In this document: positions 22,286 to 33,102 of the stretch, piece by piece
Layout of the letters: each line of letters opens with the position of its first letter
Numbering within the stretch: position 1 is the stretch's first letter
From: Gonapodya prolifera JEL478
Lineage: Eukaryota > Monoblepharomycota > Monoblepharidomycetes > Monoblepharidales > Gonapodyaceae
Length of the DNA: 62,545 bases
Reading direction: 5' to 3'
Assembly (NCBI GenBank): GCA_001574975.1
Contig: KQ965787.1
Location: 27,256 to 89,800 of the forward strand
Made by a program: the position numbers and the translations under genes
Notes under the pieces: model-generated
The model's input: the letters and a program-made list of their open reading frames with translations, nothing else
Database searches by the model: none
Told to the model about the DNA's origin: nothing

Positions 22286-24784
22286 TTACCAACGGGATGG
22301 GTGCAGGGCCTGGTTCGAAGAGTGTTTCTGGTTGGTGGGGTTTTTCTTCACGACGGCGCGGACGCAGACGCATTCGGTGGGTCGCTGGACGTGCCGCGAG
22401 GTCAAGATCAGCCAACCAAACTACGCAAAACACGTACCACAACAGGACTCACGTTTAGCTTCACAGTCTTGGTCAACACGGGCTTGGTCTTGGTGGCCAT
22501 GGTGGGCATGGTCGGGGGCACTGGCTTGGTGGGCGGGGTCATCGGCGGTTTGGGCGGCATGACGCCCGAGGCTTTCATGGTCATGGCGGGCATTGCTGGC
22601 GGTGTCACGGCGGGTTTGGGCGGAACGACCGGGGTGGACATGGCGGGGGGCATCACGGCTCCAGCGGCGGTGGTCGCGGCGGCGGCGGGTTTCGCTCCGG
22701 CGACCCCGGCAGTCGTGGCGGCTTGGGCCTCCATGGCCATGTTGGCGGGTGCGACGGGTGCGGCCTGTTGGGCGGGCTTGCCGGACATCTCACCCGAATA
22801 GCGTTTCTGGAGGTTGTTCATCCCGGATCCCATCATGGCAGCTGCGGCGGTCGTGGCCGCCTTGACGGCGGCGGCTGTCGTCGGTCTTGCAGCTCCTCCA
22901 GCGGCTGTCGTCATGGCTTTAACTCCGGCGGCGGTCGTGGCGGCATTCATACCCGCAGCGGTCGTGGCCATCTTCATCGCGGCCGCGGTGGACATTGCGG
23001 TCACTTTGGCGCCGGCGGCGGTGGTGGGCTTGGTCATCCCGAGGGTTGCGGTGCGGGTTACCATGGTCACTAGTAGGGTAGCAATGCCGTGTAAGCTGAC
23101 GTGCTGCAGCGAAGGTAAAGTGCTCAACTCAAACTCACTCGCCGGCTGCTGCACGACATAACACATGCAGGTCTGGGTAGGCGCTGTAAGGATAATCGTG
23201 GGAGTCAAGCCCTTGGACGTCGTGCGGGTCATCATGGCGGCCATCGTGGCCAGCGTGGGCTTGGCCATGCTCGCCGTCATGGACTTGAGACCGGCGGCGG
23301 TTGTGGATTTCGCTCCAGCAGCAGTGGTTGGTTTCGCCCCAGCGGCGGTGGTGGCTGACTTGGCGATAGCTCCGGCAGCAGTTGTCATGGCGGCCCCGGC
23401 GGCTTGTTTTCCGGCGGCTGTAAAAGTGTGCAATAAGGAACGAGTTTGTTAGTATGAAATAGGTTGGGTATGGAATCGCTGCATCGAGTACGCACCAGCA
23501 CTGGCGGCGAAGGAAGCGGGCGCGACTATGTACCAGTTCATGAACGACTCGACGACTGGATGGGAGTGAGGCATCGGTTGAGAATTGGATGATATCGCAC
23601 TGCGATGGTATTCAACTTCAAGGAGAAACGGCCTCGGGCGGAAATATATGCGCTCCGTGGGAGATAAATCGCCTCCGCCAGAGGAATACGCTCCGCGTGG
23701 AATATTCGCCTCGGTCAAGCGCCTGACGGCGCTTAGGCCTCGGACCGCTCGCTGCGCTCGCGTCAACTCACCAACCGCCTCCGCCACAAGCGCCTGCCCC
23801 CCCACGACAGCCGCATCCGGCGTCCAGGTAAAGCTCATGACCGTCTTGAGCACATTGGAATTATGCTGGATCGTCCCCGCGGCGCCCGACGTGGACCCGA
23901 CGGCGGCCGTGCAGTCCTTTGTCTGGAAGTCGGCCGAGGGGAGCGCGATGGTGCCCATGTGGGTGGTGTTGGCGGCGTCGCGGACGTACATTACTGGGGG
24001 TGGTCCGTGAGATGCGCCGTTCATGCATAATGAAAAAAAACACGAAAAAAAAAACGAAACGAAATGGATACAGATCCGCGGTAGACGCTCCGCGTTCCGG
24101 CGGATACCTCGCTCCGCTCGATTCTCGGTCAGTGCCTAACGGCGCTTAGGCCTCGGTGCTCGCGTCGCACTCCAGACCCCGCAGACTGCAACTTCTCTCT
24201 GCTCTCTATTCTCGCAACTCACCGATCCCCTTATATTGCGCAACCCCCGCCAGCGCAAGCGTCACAGTCCCGTCAGCGTTAACTATCGTGGACAAGGTGG
24301 CTTTGGGCGATGCCGGTGGGCCGTGCGTCATTGCTTGGCTGGATGTGGGAGGTGGAAGAGGAGGGGGGGAGGGGGGTAAGCCTCTGATCTTGTATGTGCG
24401 CCTCGGGTGGCGAGGACGATGACAATGACGAGTGTGCTGCGTTTCCGGCACTGCACTCCACGCAGCTGTGCACACGTCGTACTCCACGAAGGGACACGCA
24501 AGCCTCGGATCTCTGCACGACGCCCCTCTGCCTGCAGTTGACATCACATCCTGTGCATCCCATCCATTCCATTCCATTCCACTCCACTCCACTCCACGCG
24601 TCAGCGCATCATCTACTCACACAGCCGTGTCCGGGTACTGACACACAGTGACTCCATTCGTTGGCATTGCTGACGAGTGCGAGGCGAACAAGGAGAGAGC
24701 GAGCGATGCGACCAGCGCAGCGAGGGCAGTCCGGACCAGCGGGCTGCGCGAGGCAGTGGGTGTGGGAGTGGGAGAGTGGCGCAT
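22286..24784 (-). CDS. Secreted Reeler-like domain protein with a Met/Thr/Ala-Ala-Gly repeat tail
   Basis: Seven exons splice in phase: 24784-24621, 24338-24223, 23993-23772, 23555-23496, 23417-23139, 23069-22453 and 22384-22286, giving 518 residues. Residues 15 to 40 are a hydrophobic signal sequence (ALAALVASLALSLFASHSSA). Residues about 42 to 190 look like a Reeler (Reelin N-terminal) domain: ASPKATLSTIV early on, YKGIVMYVRDA (compare F-K-G-F-L-x-x-A-R-D), a Cys-bearing loop, TIQHNS, SFTWTP and FMNWYIVAP. The rest is a biased tail dominated by TTAAG-x-K and related units, then a Pro/Met/Lys-rich part with KRYSGEM, and a short final exon with CVCVRAVVKKN. Reeler domains act outside the cell in animals; fungal roles are poorly known to me. 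Surface or wall location is inference. Introns 2 and 3 share a repeat. Confidence 0.75.
23711..23764 (-). repeat. Intron-borne repeat, copy in intron 3 of the Reeler-like gene
   Basis: The core TCGGTCAAGCGCCTGACGGC continues as GCTTAGGCCTCGG and is followed by CTGCGCTCGCGTC. It matches the copy in the neighbouring intron at 24125-24168. Just upstream, both introns also share ACGCTCCGCGT (23688 and 24085 region). The whole copy lies inside the intron 23771-23556. Confidence 0.7.
24125..24168 (-). repeat. Intron-borne repeat, copy in intron 2 of the Reeler-like gene
   Basis: The core TCGGTCAGTGCCTAACGGCG continues as CTTAGGCCTCGG and GCTCGCGTC. The part GCCTAA-CGGCGC-TTAGGC is a perfect 6-bp stem with a 6-nt loop. 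It lies inside the intron 24222-23994 and matches the copy in intron 3. Confidence 0.7.
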
Positions 24785-25720
24785 CGTGGGTTGAGTGATG
24801 CGATGCGAGTGGGAGGGTGAGTGTGGATGGGAGGATGAGTGCGGAGAATGTCGTCAAGGTATACACGCGTGAGCCTCGAAGATCGCGCCAAGAGAAGTGC
24901 GGTACGGCGATCGAGATCAGTGAGGGAGGCAGACCTTTCGTTTGTTTTCCTCATGACGCTCGAAATGATTATATTTTCTAGCAACTTATTTTGTTCTTTG
25001 TTGGTTTTTGTGGAAATGGTTGAAATGGTTGATGGTATTTGGCAGTCGGATGTGGGCGCCAGGAGCCCCACACGTCACCGCGGCAAAGGGGCGCAACATC
25101 GAGAAACGTGGAGAAGAAAAAGAGAGTGCGTAATGCGGAGTGATGCGTTCGGAATATATCTCTTTCAGACACGCTCGGTCGGCTTGTAAACATTGCATGC
25201 ACATTGACTCTGGCGCCTGCAGTGCCCGGGCATCCTTCACACACGCACCGCATCGCCAAAGCACCACCACGATTCAATCCATTCACAAGCCCCACTCGTC
25301 TCTTTCCCCACCGCTGCCCCGCCCACCGCTCACGCCAATGACAACGGGGTCTCGATCAGGGACGCCAAGGGAGGCACAGCGTCCTTGAGGCACAGGGACA
25401 GAGACCTTGCGCCCTCAAGGGAACTGCGCGCCGCCAAACGTTGGGGAGCTGGAGCAGGCGAAGGCGCAAGCCCCGCTTAGAGATGCAAGTGTTGTGGCAA
25501 CCGAGTCGGGGGAGGGCGGGCCGATATAGGCCACTGCAACCCGCCTCTTGGCTTGCGCGCCGGGCCGCACCAACAACAAACACCAGATCACATGTCCCGC
25601 AAGCCAACTCAAGTGCCAAGACAAGCACACTGCGGCCCCACGCCTCGTCCCTTCCGTCCTTCTCTTGCCCGCGTGGCTTCTCCGAGGCGCAAAAGGAAAC
25701 GGTGGAACAGTACGTGGCCT
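24785..25720. other. Upstream flank of the Reeler-like gene, no supportable gene
   Basis: The promoter of the minus-strand Reeler-like gene should lie in the first few hundred bases. Frames are open on both strands but match nothing that I recognise. No RNA gene was seen. Confidence 0.35.
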
Positions 25721-25725
25721 GTTCA

Positions 25726-27060
25726 TCGCCGCAAGGCAAGCCGCACGGCTTCCCTTCACTGTAGCACAAAACGTAAAAAGAAATATAATAGGTTGGGCAT
25801 ATACGTGGTAGAGTCCACAACGAGGACTAGTCGTTGAATACAGAGGGACTCATCCACAGGTCCACGGAAAGCGTTGCACGCCACGACGTTCCCATTCGAT
25901 GTTGGTGCTTTCGAATACGATACATGCCGAAAAAGGAATTCTCGCAGCGCCAGTGGGTCAGATCCAAGGACGAGGACCGTGTGCCACATCATCACCGTAG
26001 TCCGCGAGGGTTCCCTTGTGTACAACGTGAAAAAAACCCAGGAGGTTGGGTATACACATACGTGATAGAGTCCGCAGCCAGGGGTCACGTTGAACCACAG
26101 AATGACTCGACTCAACGTGTCACTTGTCAGAGGTCAAACATCCATGTGGTACTTGACGAAACGCGTGCTCGTCAAACACACATTAAGTCATCCGTGGATT
26201 CAAATGAAGCAATTCGTGACACGGCGTTGTCTTGAATGCAAAACATGAGATACACAGTGTGGACCGTCATCGTTGCAAGCTTTTCAGTATGAACAACTAT
26301 TTCATCCATGTGCGGCACATGAGGACCGCCAGGACGGATGATGTGGTTTGCGGCGTACACACCGCGGATTCGTTGCAGGCAACAAATGTGGCGAATCACG
26401 GACCACTAACCCTGATACGACAAAACCCAGGAACAACGAAATGCCCTTAATCGGAGGGCACCATTGCAAGAGCGTCAATGAGTACAAACACTCGTCAAAC
26501 AAAAAGGCGGAACCCGCTTGCTACCTGCAGGCCCCTTTACCTCACTTCACTACAACATGCAAGCACCTTTGCAACCCACCATATCTCGAAAGCTTGCCGA
26601 TACTATCATATGAGCTATCCACGAAGGGTCCCAAGGCCACCACATGAATACCGACGTAGAACAAAAACAAAAAAATGAGATAGTAAAGCGGCAGGGTCAA
26701 TTGCAGACGGCATGGCCATGTCGTGCGCGCTGAAGTATGTCCGAAATGTCCAGAAATGATTGGGTACGGTGTGGTCCACCGCAATCCACATCACTCGCCT
26801 GGGTCATCCGAGGCAAGGATAGGGGCTTACGCTAAACTAAATATCGTAGACTCGCTACATGTTGTCGTCGCCGCAAGCCGCATGGCTTCCAATGTGTAAA
26901 AAAGGATGTGCATCAGCATGGTATTTTGCACACCGCGACTCGTCGTACACAGATTAAGTCATCCATGAGTTGGAATGATCAATAAAGCGATACGTGAAAT
27001 GACGTATGATTCAATGGCAGCGTTGCCTCAAATGCAACACAAGCCGTAAAAAAAATAGTC
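25726..27060. repeat. Three diverged copies of a repeat of roughly 260 bp
   Basis: Copies start near 25726, 25996 and 26865. Shared landmarks, in order, are: a GGCTTCC block; an A-rich stretch (CGTAAAAAGAAA, GTGAAAAAAACCC, GTGTAAAAAAGG); GGTTGGG-C/T-ATA followed by GTGRTAGAGTCC (first two copies only); CACA-x-ATTAAGTCATCC (last two copies); and a GTTG-C/T-CT-C/T-x-AATGCAA-like block near the end. Identity is low and indels are many, so these are old. No coding frame is shared. They may be decayed copies of one element. Confidence 0.5.
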
Positions 27061-27396
27061 ATTTTCTGATGTGGAGCATCATCAAGCCATGTGCACCTCG
27101 AAACCCCCCAAGAAACATCAAGAAGACCGAACTAGTAGGGATTGCAGTGCATTTTAGAAACACCTGCTTGCGCTCGAAAAAGGAAGAGATCAGGTTGCTG
27201 CCCGGCTCTGGTACATGACACCTTGGACTTGGAAAGGCTGACATCTTAAGTCACGGTTACTAACGTCGACAAGTGGATCAAGCTTAGCACTCAACGATAG
27301 GTTCCATTCAACACGAACCACAAGAGTGCTAGGGTTACGTGGTTACTCTGTGTCTTATTCGACTCAAGTACTCAGCATTAAATGGTAACCAAATAG

Positions 27397-27483
27397 GCTG
27401 GTCCTCGGGTGCCCGGAAGCAGTTTCAACAACGCCGACTGATCCATCACTGCGGCCGGAACCGCATACACTGACGCGAAATAA
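27397..27483 (+). pseudogene. Remnant of the last exon of a GH128 (Asl1-like) glucanase gene
   Basis: This is the counterpart of the intact last exon at 46859-46945. The acceptor AG and the final AACGCGAAATAA-like end are recognisable. However, the Cys codon TGT of the intact copy is TGA here, several other codons differ, and no upstream exon is present. It cannot encode a glucanase. Confidence 0.85.
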
Positions 27484-27899
27484 GCAGCGGAAACATCGGT
27501 ACCAAGTACTGTACGCATACAGTAAATTATGTCGCCCGAATACTATGCATATTTATAACGGTAGAGCTGGCTCACGACATCCACACAATGTGAAATAAAA
27601 TCACGATGTCAAGGTCGCCATGATGTCCGGACTACGGCTCACGTTCCGTGGCCTCGGCGGCGGGAGGCAAAACACACAATCGATACTGACGTCGAGGAGG
27701 AACCCAAAGATGAGCTTTTGATTGAAATTCGCGTCAAAGCTACAAGTATTTTGATTTTTGTTTATTTTTCGGCACCAATGGGGTTGCGATATTTTGGGAA
27801 TCCAAAAACATTCGCCTGATGAGTTACTCGGCCGTCACCTTTCGTAATTATTTTACATTAATATATTGACAAGTTTTATTAAGATTTCAACAACTACAA

Positions 27900-27971
27900 T
27901 CTCCGGTAGTATAGTGGCTAGTATCGCCCCCTGTCACGGGGCAGACCCGGGTTCAATTCCCGGCCGGAGAG
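27900..27971 (+). tRNA. tRNA-Asp (GTC)
   Basis: The 7-bp acceptor stem is TCTCCGG with CCGGAGA. The D-arm region reads TAGTATAGTGGCTAGTAT. The anticodon stem GCCCC/GGGGC encloses the loop CTGTCAC with anticodon GTC. The T-arm is CCGGG-TTCAATT-CCCGG, followed by discriminator G. There is no intron. It is identical to the tRNA at 47342-47413, and its flanks are homologous too. Confidence 0.97.
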
Positions 27972-28317
27972 AATAAGACGAGTATCTTTTATACGTTTTT
28001 TCTCCCCCAAAATAATTATTATTGCATTCCGGTGCGTTTTGGGGGTGTCCGAGGTTGGTTGGGTGCATTTTGGGGGGTGCACACGCAAAACACATCGATC
28101 CTATCAATAAGAAACCTTGCTCCTGCCTCTGTCACTTCATCCCTTGCAAAATCATCCGCGATCAGGACTCCCCTCGTGCAAACCAACGAGTGGAGTTTGG
28201 ACGCGGCGTCAGCAAGGGGGAATACGTGGTGCAGTGAGCGTTGGCAGAGGATGATGTCAAAGAGACGCGTGGGTGGTGGAGGGTAGAAGGAGAGGAGGTC
28301 GGATTGGATGAAGGACT

Positions 28318-28510
28318 CTTATTGGCTTGAAACAGGCAGCAAATGAGTGGTTCAAAGTTCTTGTAGACATTTTGGTGAACAAGGTGAAATTCAGGCAGAT
28401 TCAAGCAGACCCTGTTGTGTTTGTGCAGGAGACCAAGGAAGGAAAGCTTATCACTGGAGGACATGTTGATGATTTTCTTGCAAGTGCTCCCAATGATTCT
28501 ATGTTGAATA
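28318..28510 (+). pseudogene. Copia-type (RVT_2) reverse transcriptase fragment
   Basis: About 60 codons read GLKQAANEWFKVLVDIL, then QIQADPVVFV, then GKLITGGHVDDFLASAP. This is the order of the conserved blocks in Ty1/Copia reverse transcriptases (A-L-x-G-L-K-Q-A, the A-D-P-x-x-F block, and Y-V-D-D). The catalytic block is HVDD rather than the usual YVDD, the frame soon leaves the family pattern, and no integrase, RNase H or LTR is visible around it. It is a dead scrap. Confidence 0.85.
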
Positions 28511-30484
28511 TGGCACACAAGCCTACACAGTGCACGCTCCCCTTTGCTCAATGCACAAACCCAAATCTTCTCATCACTTCTCGACTCTTGAGCACGTCGT
28601 GGAGCGCTCTTCCGTATAGCTGAGTGGCGTGGAATGCTCGTCAGTGTGCGCGCATCGTATACTTGCGTCTGACTTCTGAGTGGTCACTTTGTGTGGATTC
28701 TTTCTTCATTGCTCTTATTTCTCGCCTTCTGGCGTACACGTGGACTTGGTTGTTTGAAAACACACTGATCCAGTACACAGTGTGGTCTCATTGACTATGT
28801 CGACATTGAAGATGATGGAAAAAGCGCAAATGCCGAGATTTTTTCCAGAATGACGCAGGCGAATTTAATTATTTGCAGTATATACTGTGTGCAGCTCACC
28901 TCAATGTATCAACTTTTTCTTCAATTAACAATGTACATATGAGCGCGCATGGCCTCTGCACCGGCCCAGCGCGGAGAGAGACCAGGCAGCGGGGGAGTGC
29001 TGCGTGGGTGCTGCAGAATACGATGGGAAGGCGACTGCAGGAGTCGACTTAACGCTGCAGTTGACTTGACGCTGCCGTTGACTTGACGAATGAGTGGACA
29101 GCAACATGCCTCCGCTCCGTCTCCCTTTCCGCAACGCACATTTGCCCCACTTCCTCCTTCGAAAAATGGGAAGAGCAATATACGCTGGAGCTTTGGCCGC
29201 GGTGAGGTTACGGGAAGTGCGAGCGGAATTGACTAAGAACGGGAGGTCATGGGCCTTTATTCTCCAATCGACCCGCGGCGGCACTCACACCGGCGCACCA
29301 ACCGCATATTGCGGGGTAGCACCGTTCCCGAACTACCCGATGAGCCACCCTCTACAGCGACTATAACTCCTCGTGCCAGTGTCTCGCATCTTGGCGCGTC
29401 TCCTCCCTGCTGCTGCTGTGGGAAATCTCGGACTCGCTTGTGCTCCCGGTGGCACTGAACTCGCCCACTTTGCATCGCGCCTATCCTCATCTTGTAAAGA
29501 GACACAATTTCGTCAGTTTTGTTTTGTATCGAAGACTGGATTTGAAGGATTCCGTTCAAGCGGGTGGGCGGCCACGAGTTGGTGGAGCGATACGGGTCAG
29601 CGGCTTTGTCTCGAATTGGTCCAAAGCGAAACTGAAAACGGCATGTGGGTATAGCTCGACGGAACTCGGAGTGTGCCTGAGTGAGTGTGACCAAACCAAC
29701 GAACGGAAGGAGTGAGCCCCATGAGCGTGGCAACCTGGCGCTCACGATGTTCCGAGGAACGAGCTCGCCCGTCTCCGACAATGGTTTCCCTCCGCCTTTC
29801 CTAAATCAGATCTATCGCGACGGAGTTATGTTGCGGCATCAAGAAGTCATCGAGCGCCTCAATAAATGTCGAAAAGCAGTCGTTTTGACTGTGTTGTACA
29901 AGGTGGTTTGTCAGAAGGACACGCCAGTTTGGTTGAGCTCCAAAAGTACTTCAATGAGGTCGAGAACTTTGCTGGTTGCTGCTTGCATTCTCAGAGTGTC
30001 AGGGGTTGGCCCGCCAAGGCAAGTGAGTAATGTCCTTTGTAGACGCGATTGTCGATCGACGAGACAAAAGATGAATGAAGGAAGGTAGCGGCATCAGCAC
30101 AGTGCGCTCGAACCCGTTGTGCTAGCAAGTGCTTGAACGACGTACCTCAAGCAGTGCTGCTGGCTGATGAAAGGTTCAAGATAGCCGCGGGGAAGTGCGA
30201 CTCGGTCGTAGGTGCTCCACAGCTTAGCGGTTGGGAATCCACCACAAGAATTGTCGCTGAGTATCTCCTTCTCGCGAATGATCACGGAATCCGATCCGAT
30301 GGGTTGAGTAATGCGATGCGAAAGAATGCGGACTGATGAGACCGCAGCATTGTTCTTTGAAACTAGAAACCACTCTTTTGGATTCTTATGAAGTTGCGTT
30401 GTATTGTCATTATATCATTTGCAAAATCTCAAAGCTGTCTAGTCAACTCGATTATTATGGTCCGCGTCCCTTCCACAAAACACT
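28511..30484. other. Stretch with unassigned ORFs only
   Basis: Frames of 90 to 175 codons are open on both strands around 29094-29781, and a plus-strand frame of 135 codons lies at 29681-30088. None resembles a known family, and frames compete on opposite strands, so I do not call a gene. From 28630 to 28920 nothing is visible. Confidence 0.35.
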
Positions 30485-32751
30485 TTATCGGATGGTGGGC
30501 ATGGTCACAGCAGCCTGGGTCGTCGTCGCGTCTTCCGCGCGCCAGAGTGAGGTGACGGTCTTGAGTTTCGTGCTGAGGGGGGTGATACCGACTAGTACAG
30601 GCCACGCCTTCCATGTAAGCGAAAGTACATGGAACTCACTAGAACTGAACACCGGCCTTGCCGTAGAAGTTGAGGTCACCCCACATGGATCCCCTAGACC
30701 CTGTGAAGGAGAACATGGGGAGGGGAACAGGGATGGGCACGTTGATGCCGACCTGCCCGACGTCGATTTCGTTTTGGAACTTGCGGGCGATGGCGCCAGA
30801 GGTGGTGAAGATAGCCGTGCCGTTACCTGGACCGATCGAAAGACATCAGACTTTACATTGCTCCTCCGCAGCCAACACTTAACACTCACCGTATGGGTTG
30901 GCGTTGATGAGCTCAATCGCCTGGTCCAGCGTGTCCGCCTTCAAGATGACCAGCACGGGGGCGAAGATTTCCTCTTTGTAGCACTCCATGCTGGGCTTGA
31001 CACCCGAGAGAATGGTGGGTCCGAGGAAGTTGCCCTTCTCGAAGCCCTGGACGACAATGTTGCGTCCGTCGAGGAGGAGCTCGGCGCCCTCGTCGACCCC
31101 GGACTGGATGAGCCGCTTGGCGCGGTCGAGGGCCTGGAATCGATAAGAGGGGCGACGAAAGCGTGAGACATTTGATCGCCTAAACAACAAGCAATGTGAC
31201 AGCTCACCTGGGGCGAAATCATGGGCCCGACATCGGCCTTGGGGTCCATTCCGTGTCCAACGTTGAGCTTCGTGGCCCTCTCAACAAGCTCCGGGATCCA
31301 CTCCTGGGACTCTCCGACGAACACGGCGGTGGACAGAGCCATGCAGCGCTGACCGGCGGCTCCGAAGGCGGCACCGACAAGCTGGTTCAGGGTGTGGTTC
31401 TTGTTGGCGTCGGGAACGACAACTCCGTGGTTCTTGGCACCCATGTTGGACTAGATTGAGGGGAAGTTTTGAGGGGAAGTTGAGTTGGCGGGACACGAAG
31501 CCGGGATGATTCAATAGCGGGATCACGAACCTGAACTCGCTTTCCATTGGCGTTACCCCTGGCGTAAATGTATTGCCCGGCACGGTCAGAACCGACGAAG
31601 GAGATGGCTTTGACGGAAGGCTCGTCGCAAAGGAAGTTGACCTGTACATTCACAAGGCTCAACTTTGAGCAAACTCTTTTCTTGCGCCAAAGTTGAGCAA
31701 CTCACCGTGTCCACACCACCGTGAACGACGTTTACGATTCCTTTGGGGATTCCGACCTCTTCATACATCTTTGGGCGGGATGCGTATCGAGGGTCAGCCG
31801 GCCGGGCACAAGAACTGCTGCAACAAAAAAATGAGCCTCTCACCTTGATGAGCATCATCGCAGCGCCCGGGTCACGCTCGCTGGGCTTGAACAGCATGGT
31901 GTTTCCGGTGGCGTTGGCCATGGGGAACATCCAGAGAGGAATCATCGCAGGGAAGCTGAACATTTCGCGGACCGCAATCGGCGATTAGATTGTAGACAAG
32001 GCGTCAATAAAGGCATATTTTGCTCACTTGAAAGGTGCAATCCCAGCCGTTACGCCGAGGGGCTCACGGAACGAGTATGTTTCCATGTCTGTGCTGACGG
32101 GAAGAATCTCCCCCATCTGCAGGGTTGGGATCGCGCACGCGTGCTCGACGACCTGAAGGCCACGGAAGACGTCGCCCTTGGCGTCAGCGAAGGTCTTTCC
32201 CTGCTCTCGGACGATATTGGCGGCGATTTCATCCTGAAGGGGTGTCGAGATGTTCTTGAATGATTGCTATAGTGGACAAATAGTGATTGATATACTAACA
32301 GTTCTGTCTCTGATAATTGCTTGGAAGTCCAGCATCTTTCTTTGCCTGGTGACGGGCGAAGTTTTACGCCATTCCTCGAAAGCGGCCTTCGAAGACTTGG
32401 CTGCCTCCGCGAGCTCCGCCGGGGTTGCTTGAGGAACCCGAGTAACGAGTTCTTGAGTAGCCTGTCGAGAGTGCCGAGTAAATCGACGAGAAATGACCCC
32501 CGGAAAGAGTATGGTCAATGCCCTGACGATTCGGGTACGGAATCATCTCATTGCCGACTCACCGGGTCTCTCACTTCGTACCACTTGTCCGCCTGACTCT
32601 CGATGAACTCTCCGTGGATGTAGAGCTTGGTTGTTGGGGCGGATTCGGCCCCAGTCTTCGTGCTGTCCTTGGGGGAAGTAGCAGTCGCGTAAGAGCGAGC
32701 AGCTTGCGGGAGAGGGCGACGGAGCGCGGTGGCGACGATTCGGCGATGCAT
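30485..32751 (-). CDS. Methylmalonate-semialdehyde dehydrogenase (acylating), mitochondrial
   Basis: This CoA-dependent aldehyde dehydrogenase converts methylmalonate or malonate semialdehyde to propionyl- or acetyl-CoA in valine and pyrimidine breakdown. About ten exons are visible. The first encodes an Arg/Ala-rich matrix-targeting start ([20 protein letters not shown]) and the IHGEFIESQ strand. Later exons carry QEQ-like [74 protein letters not shown], then [12 protein letters not shown]. The catalytic cysteine block is [12 protein letters not shown], followed by [20 protein letters not shown] and the C-terminal [10 protein letters not shown]-like [10 protein letters not shown] motif. The C-x-M-A-L-S active site and this ending are characteristic of the methylmalonate-semialdehyde branch. 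The stop is at 30487-30485. It lies 351 bp downstream of the 2-oxoglutarate dehydrogenase gene on the same strand. Exon edges were only partly fixed. Confidence 0.93.
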
Positions 32752-33102
32752 TTACGAGAGAGTAGTCCGCGGGTGAGGCGAGAGTGTGGACGGAGAAGTT
32801 GCGACTTTTCGTGCGATACGGGCCGCCCTCCCGTTAGGCAACCGATGGCCGAAGAAACACGTCACGTCACCGAACAACGCATTTATGTACATGACAGCCA
32901 GATAGCGAAACGGGCACGTTTAGAACACATAGAAAGCCTTTATATATTCTTCCCAGATTGAAGGCCGGGTCAGGATATGAATGTTGCTTTCCAAACATGC
33001 ACAACTGAATTGTATTAGAACACTCCAACGAACCACAAGTAATCAGGCACCAAAGGCGTCTACACTATGACCACCTCTCCAAACGATTCCGTTATTAAGC
33101 GT

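Larger units (their letters stand above)
27348..28065 (+). repeat. Duplicated block, copy 1 (GH128 3' end remnant plus tRNA-Asp)
   Basis: This block matches 46813-47505. The shared order is: the last intron and last exon of a GH128 gene, its 3' flank (with CTATGCATATTTATA and GGTAGAGCTGGCTCAC), a less similar spacer, a tRNA-Asp of identical sequence, and a downstream tail with TTGCATTCCGGTGCGTT. Apart from the tRNA the two copies differ by many substitutions and small indels, so the duplication is not recent. The GH128 part is broken only in this copy. Confidence 0.85.

Noticed and set aside
22408-23452. Plus-strand frames full of Val/Ala opposite the TTAAG repeat tail
   Set aside because: They are the mirror of a biased repeat on the minus strand, where a complete phase-consistent seven-exon gene exists.
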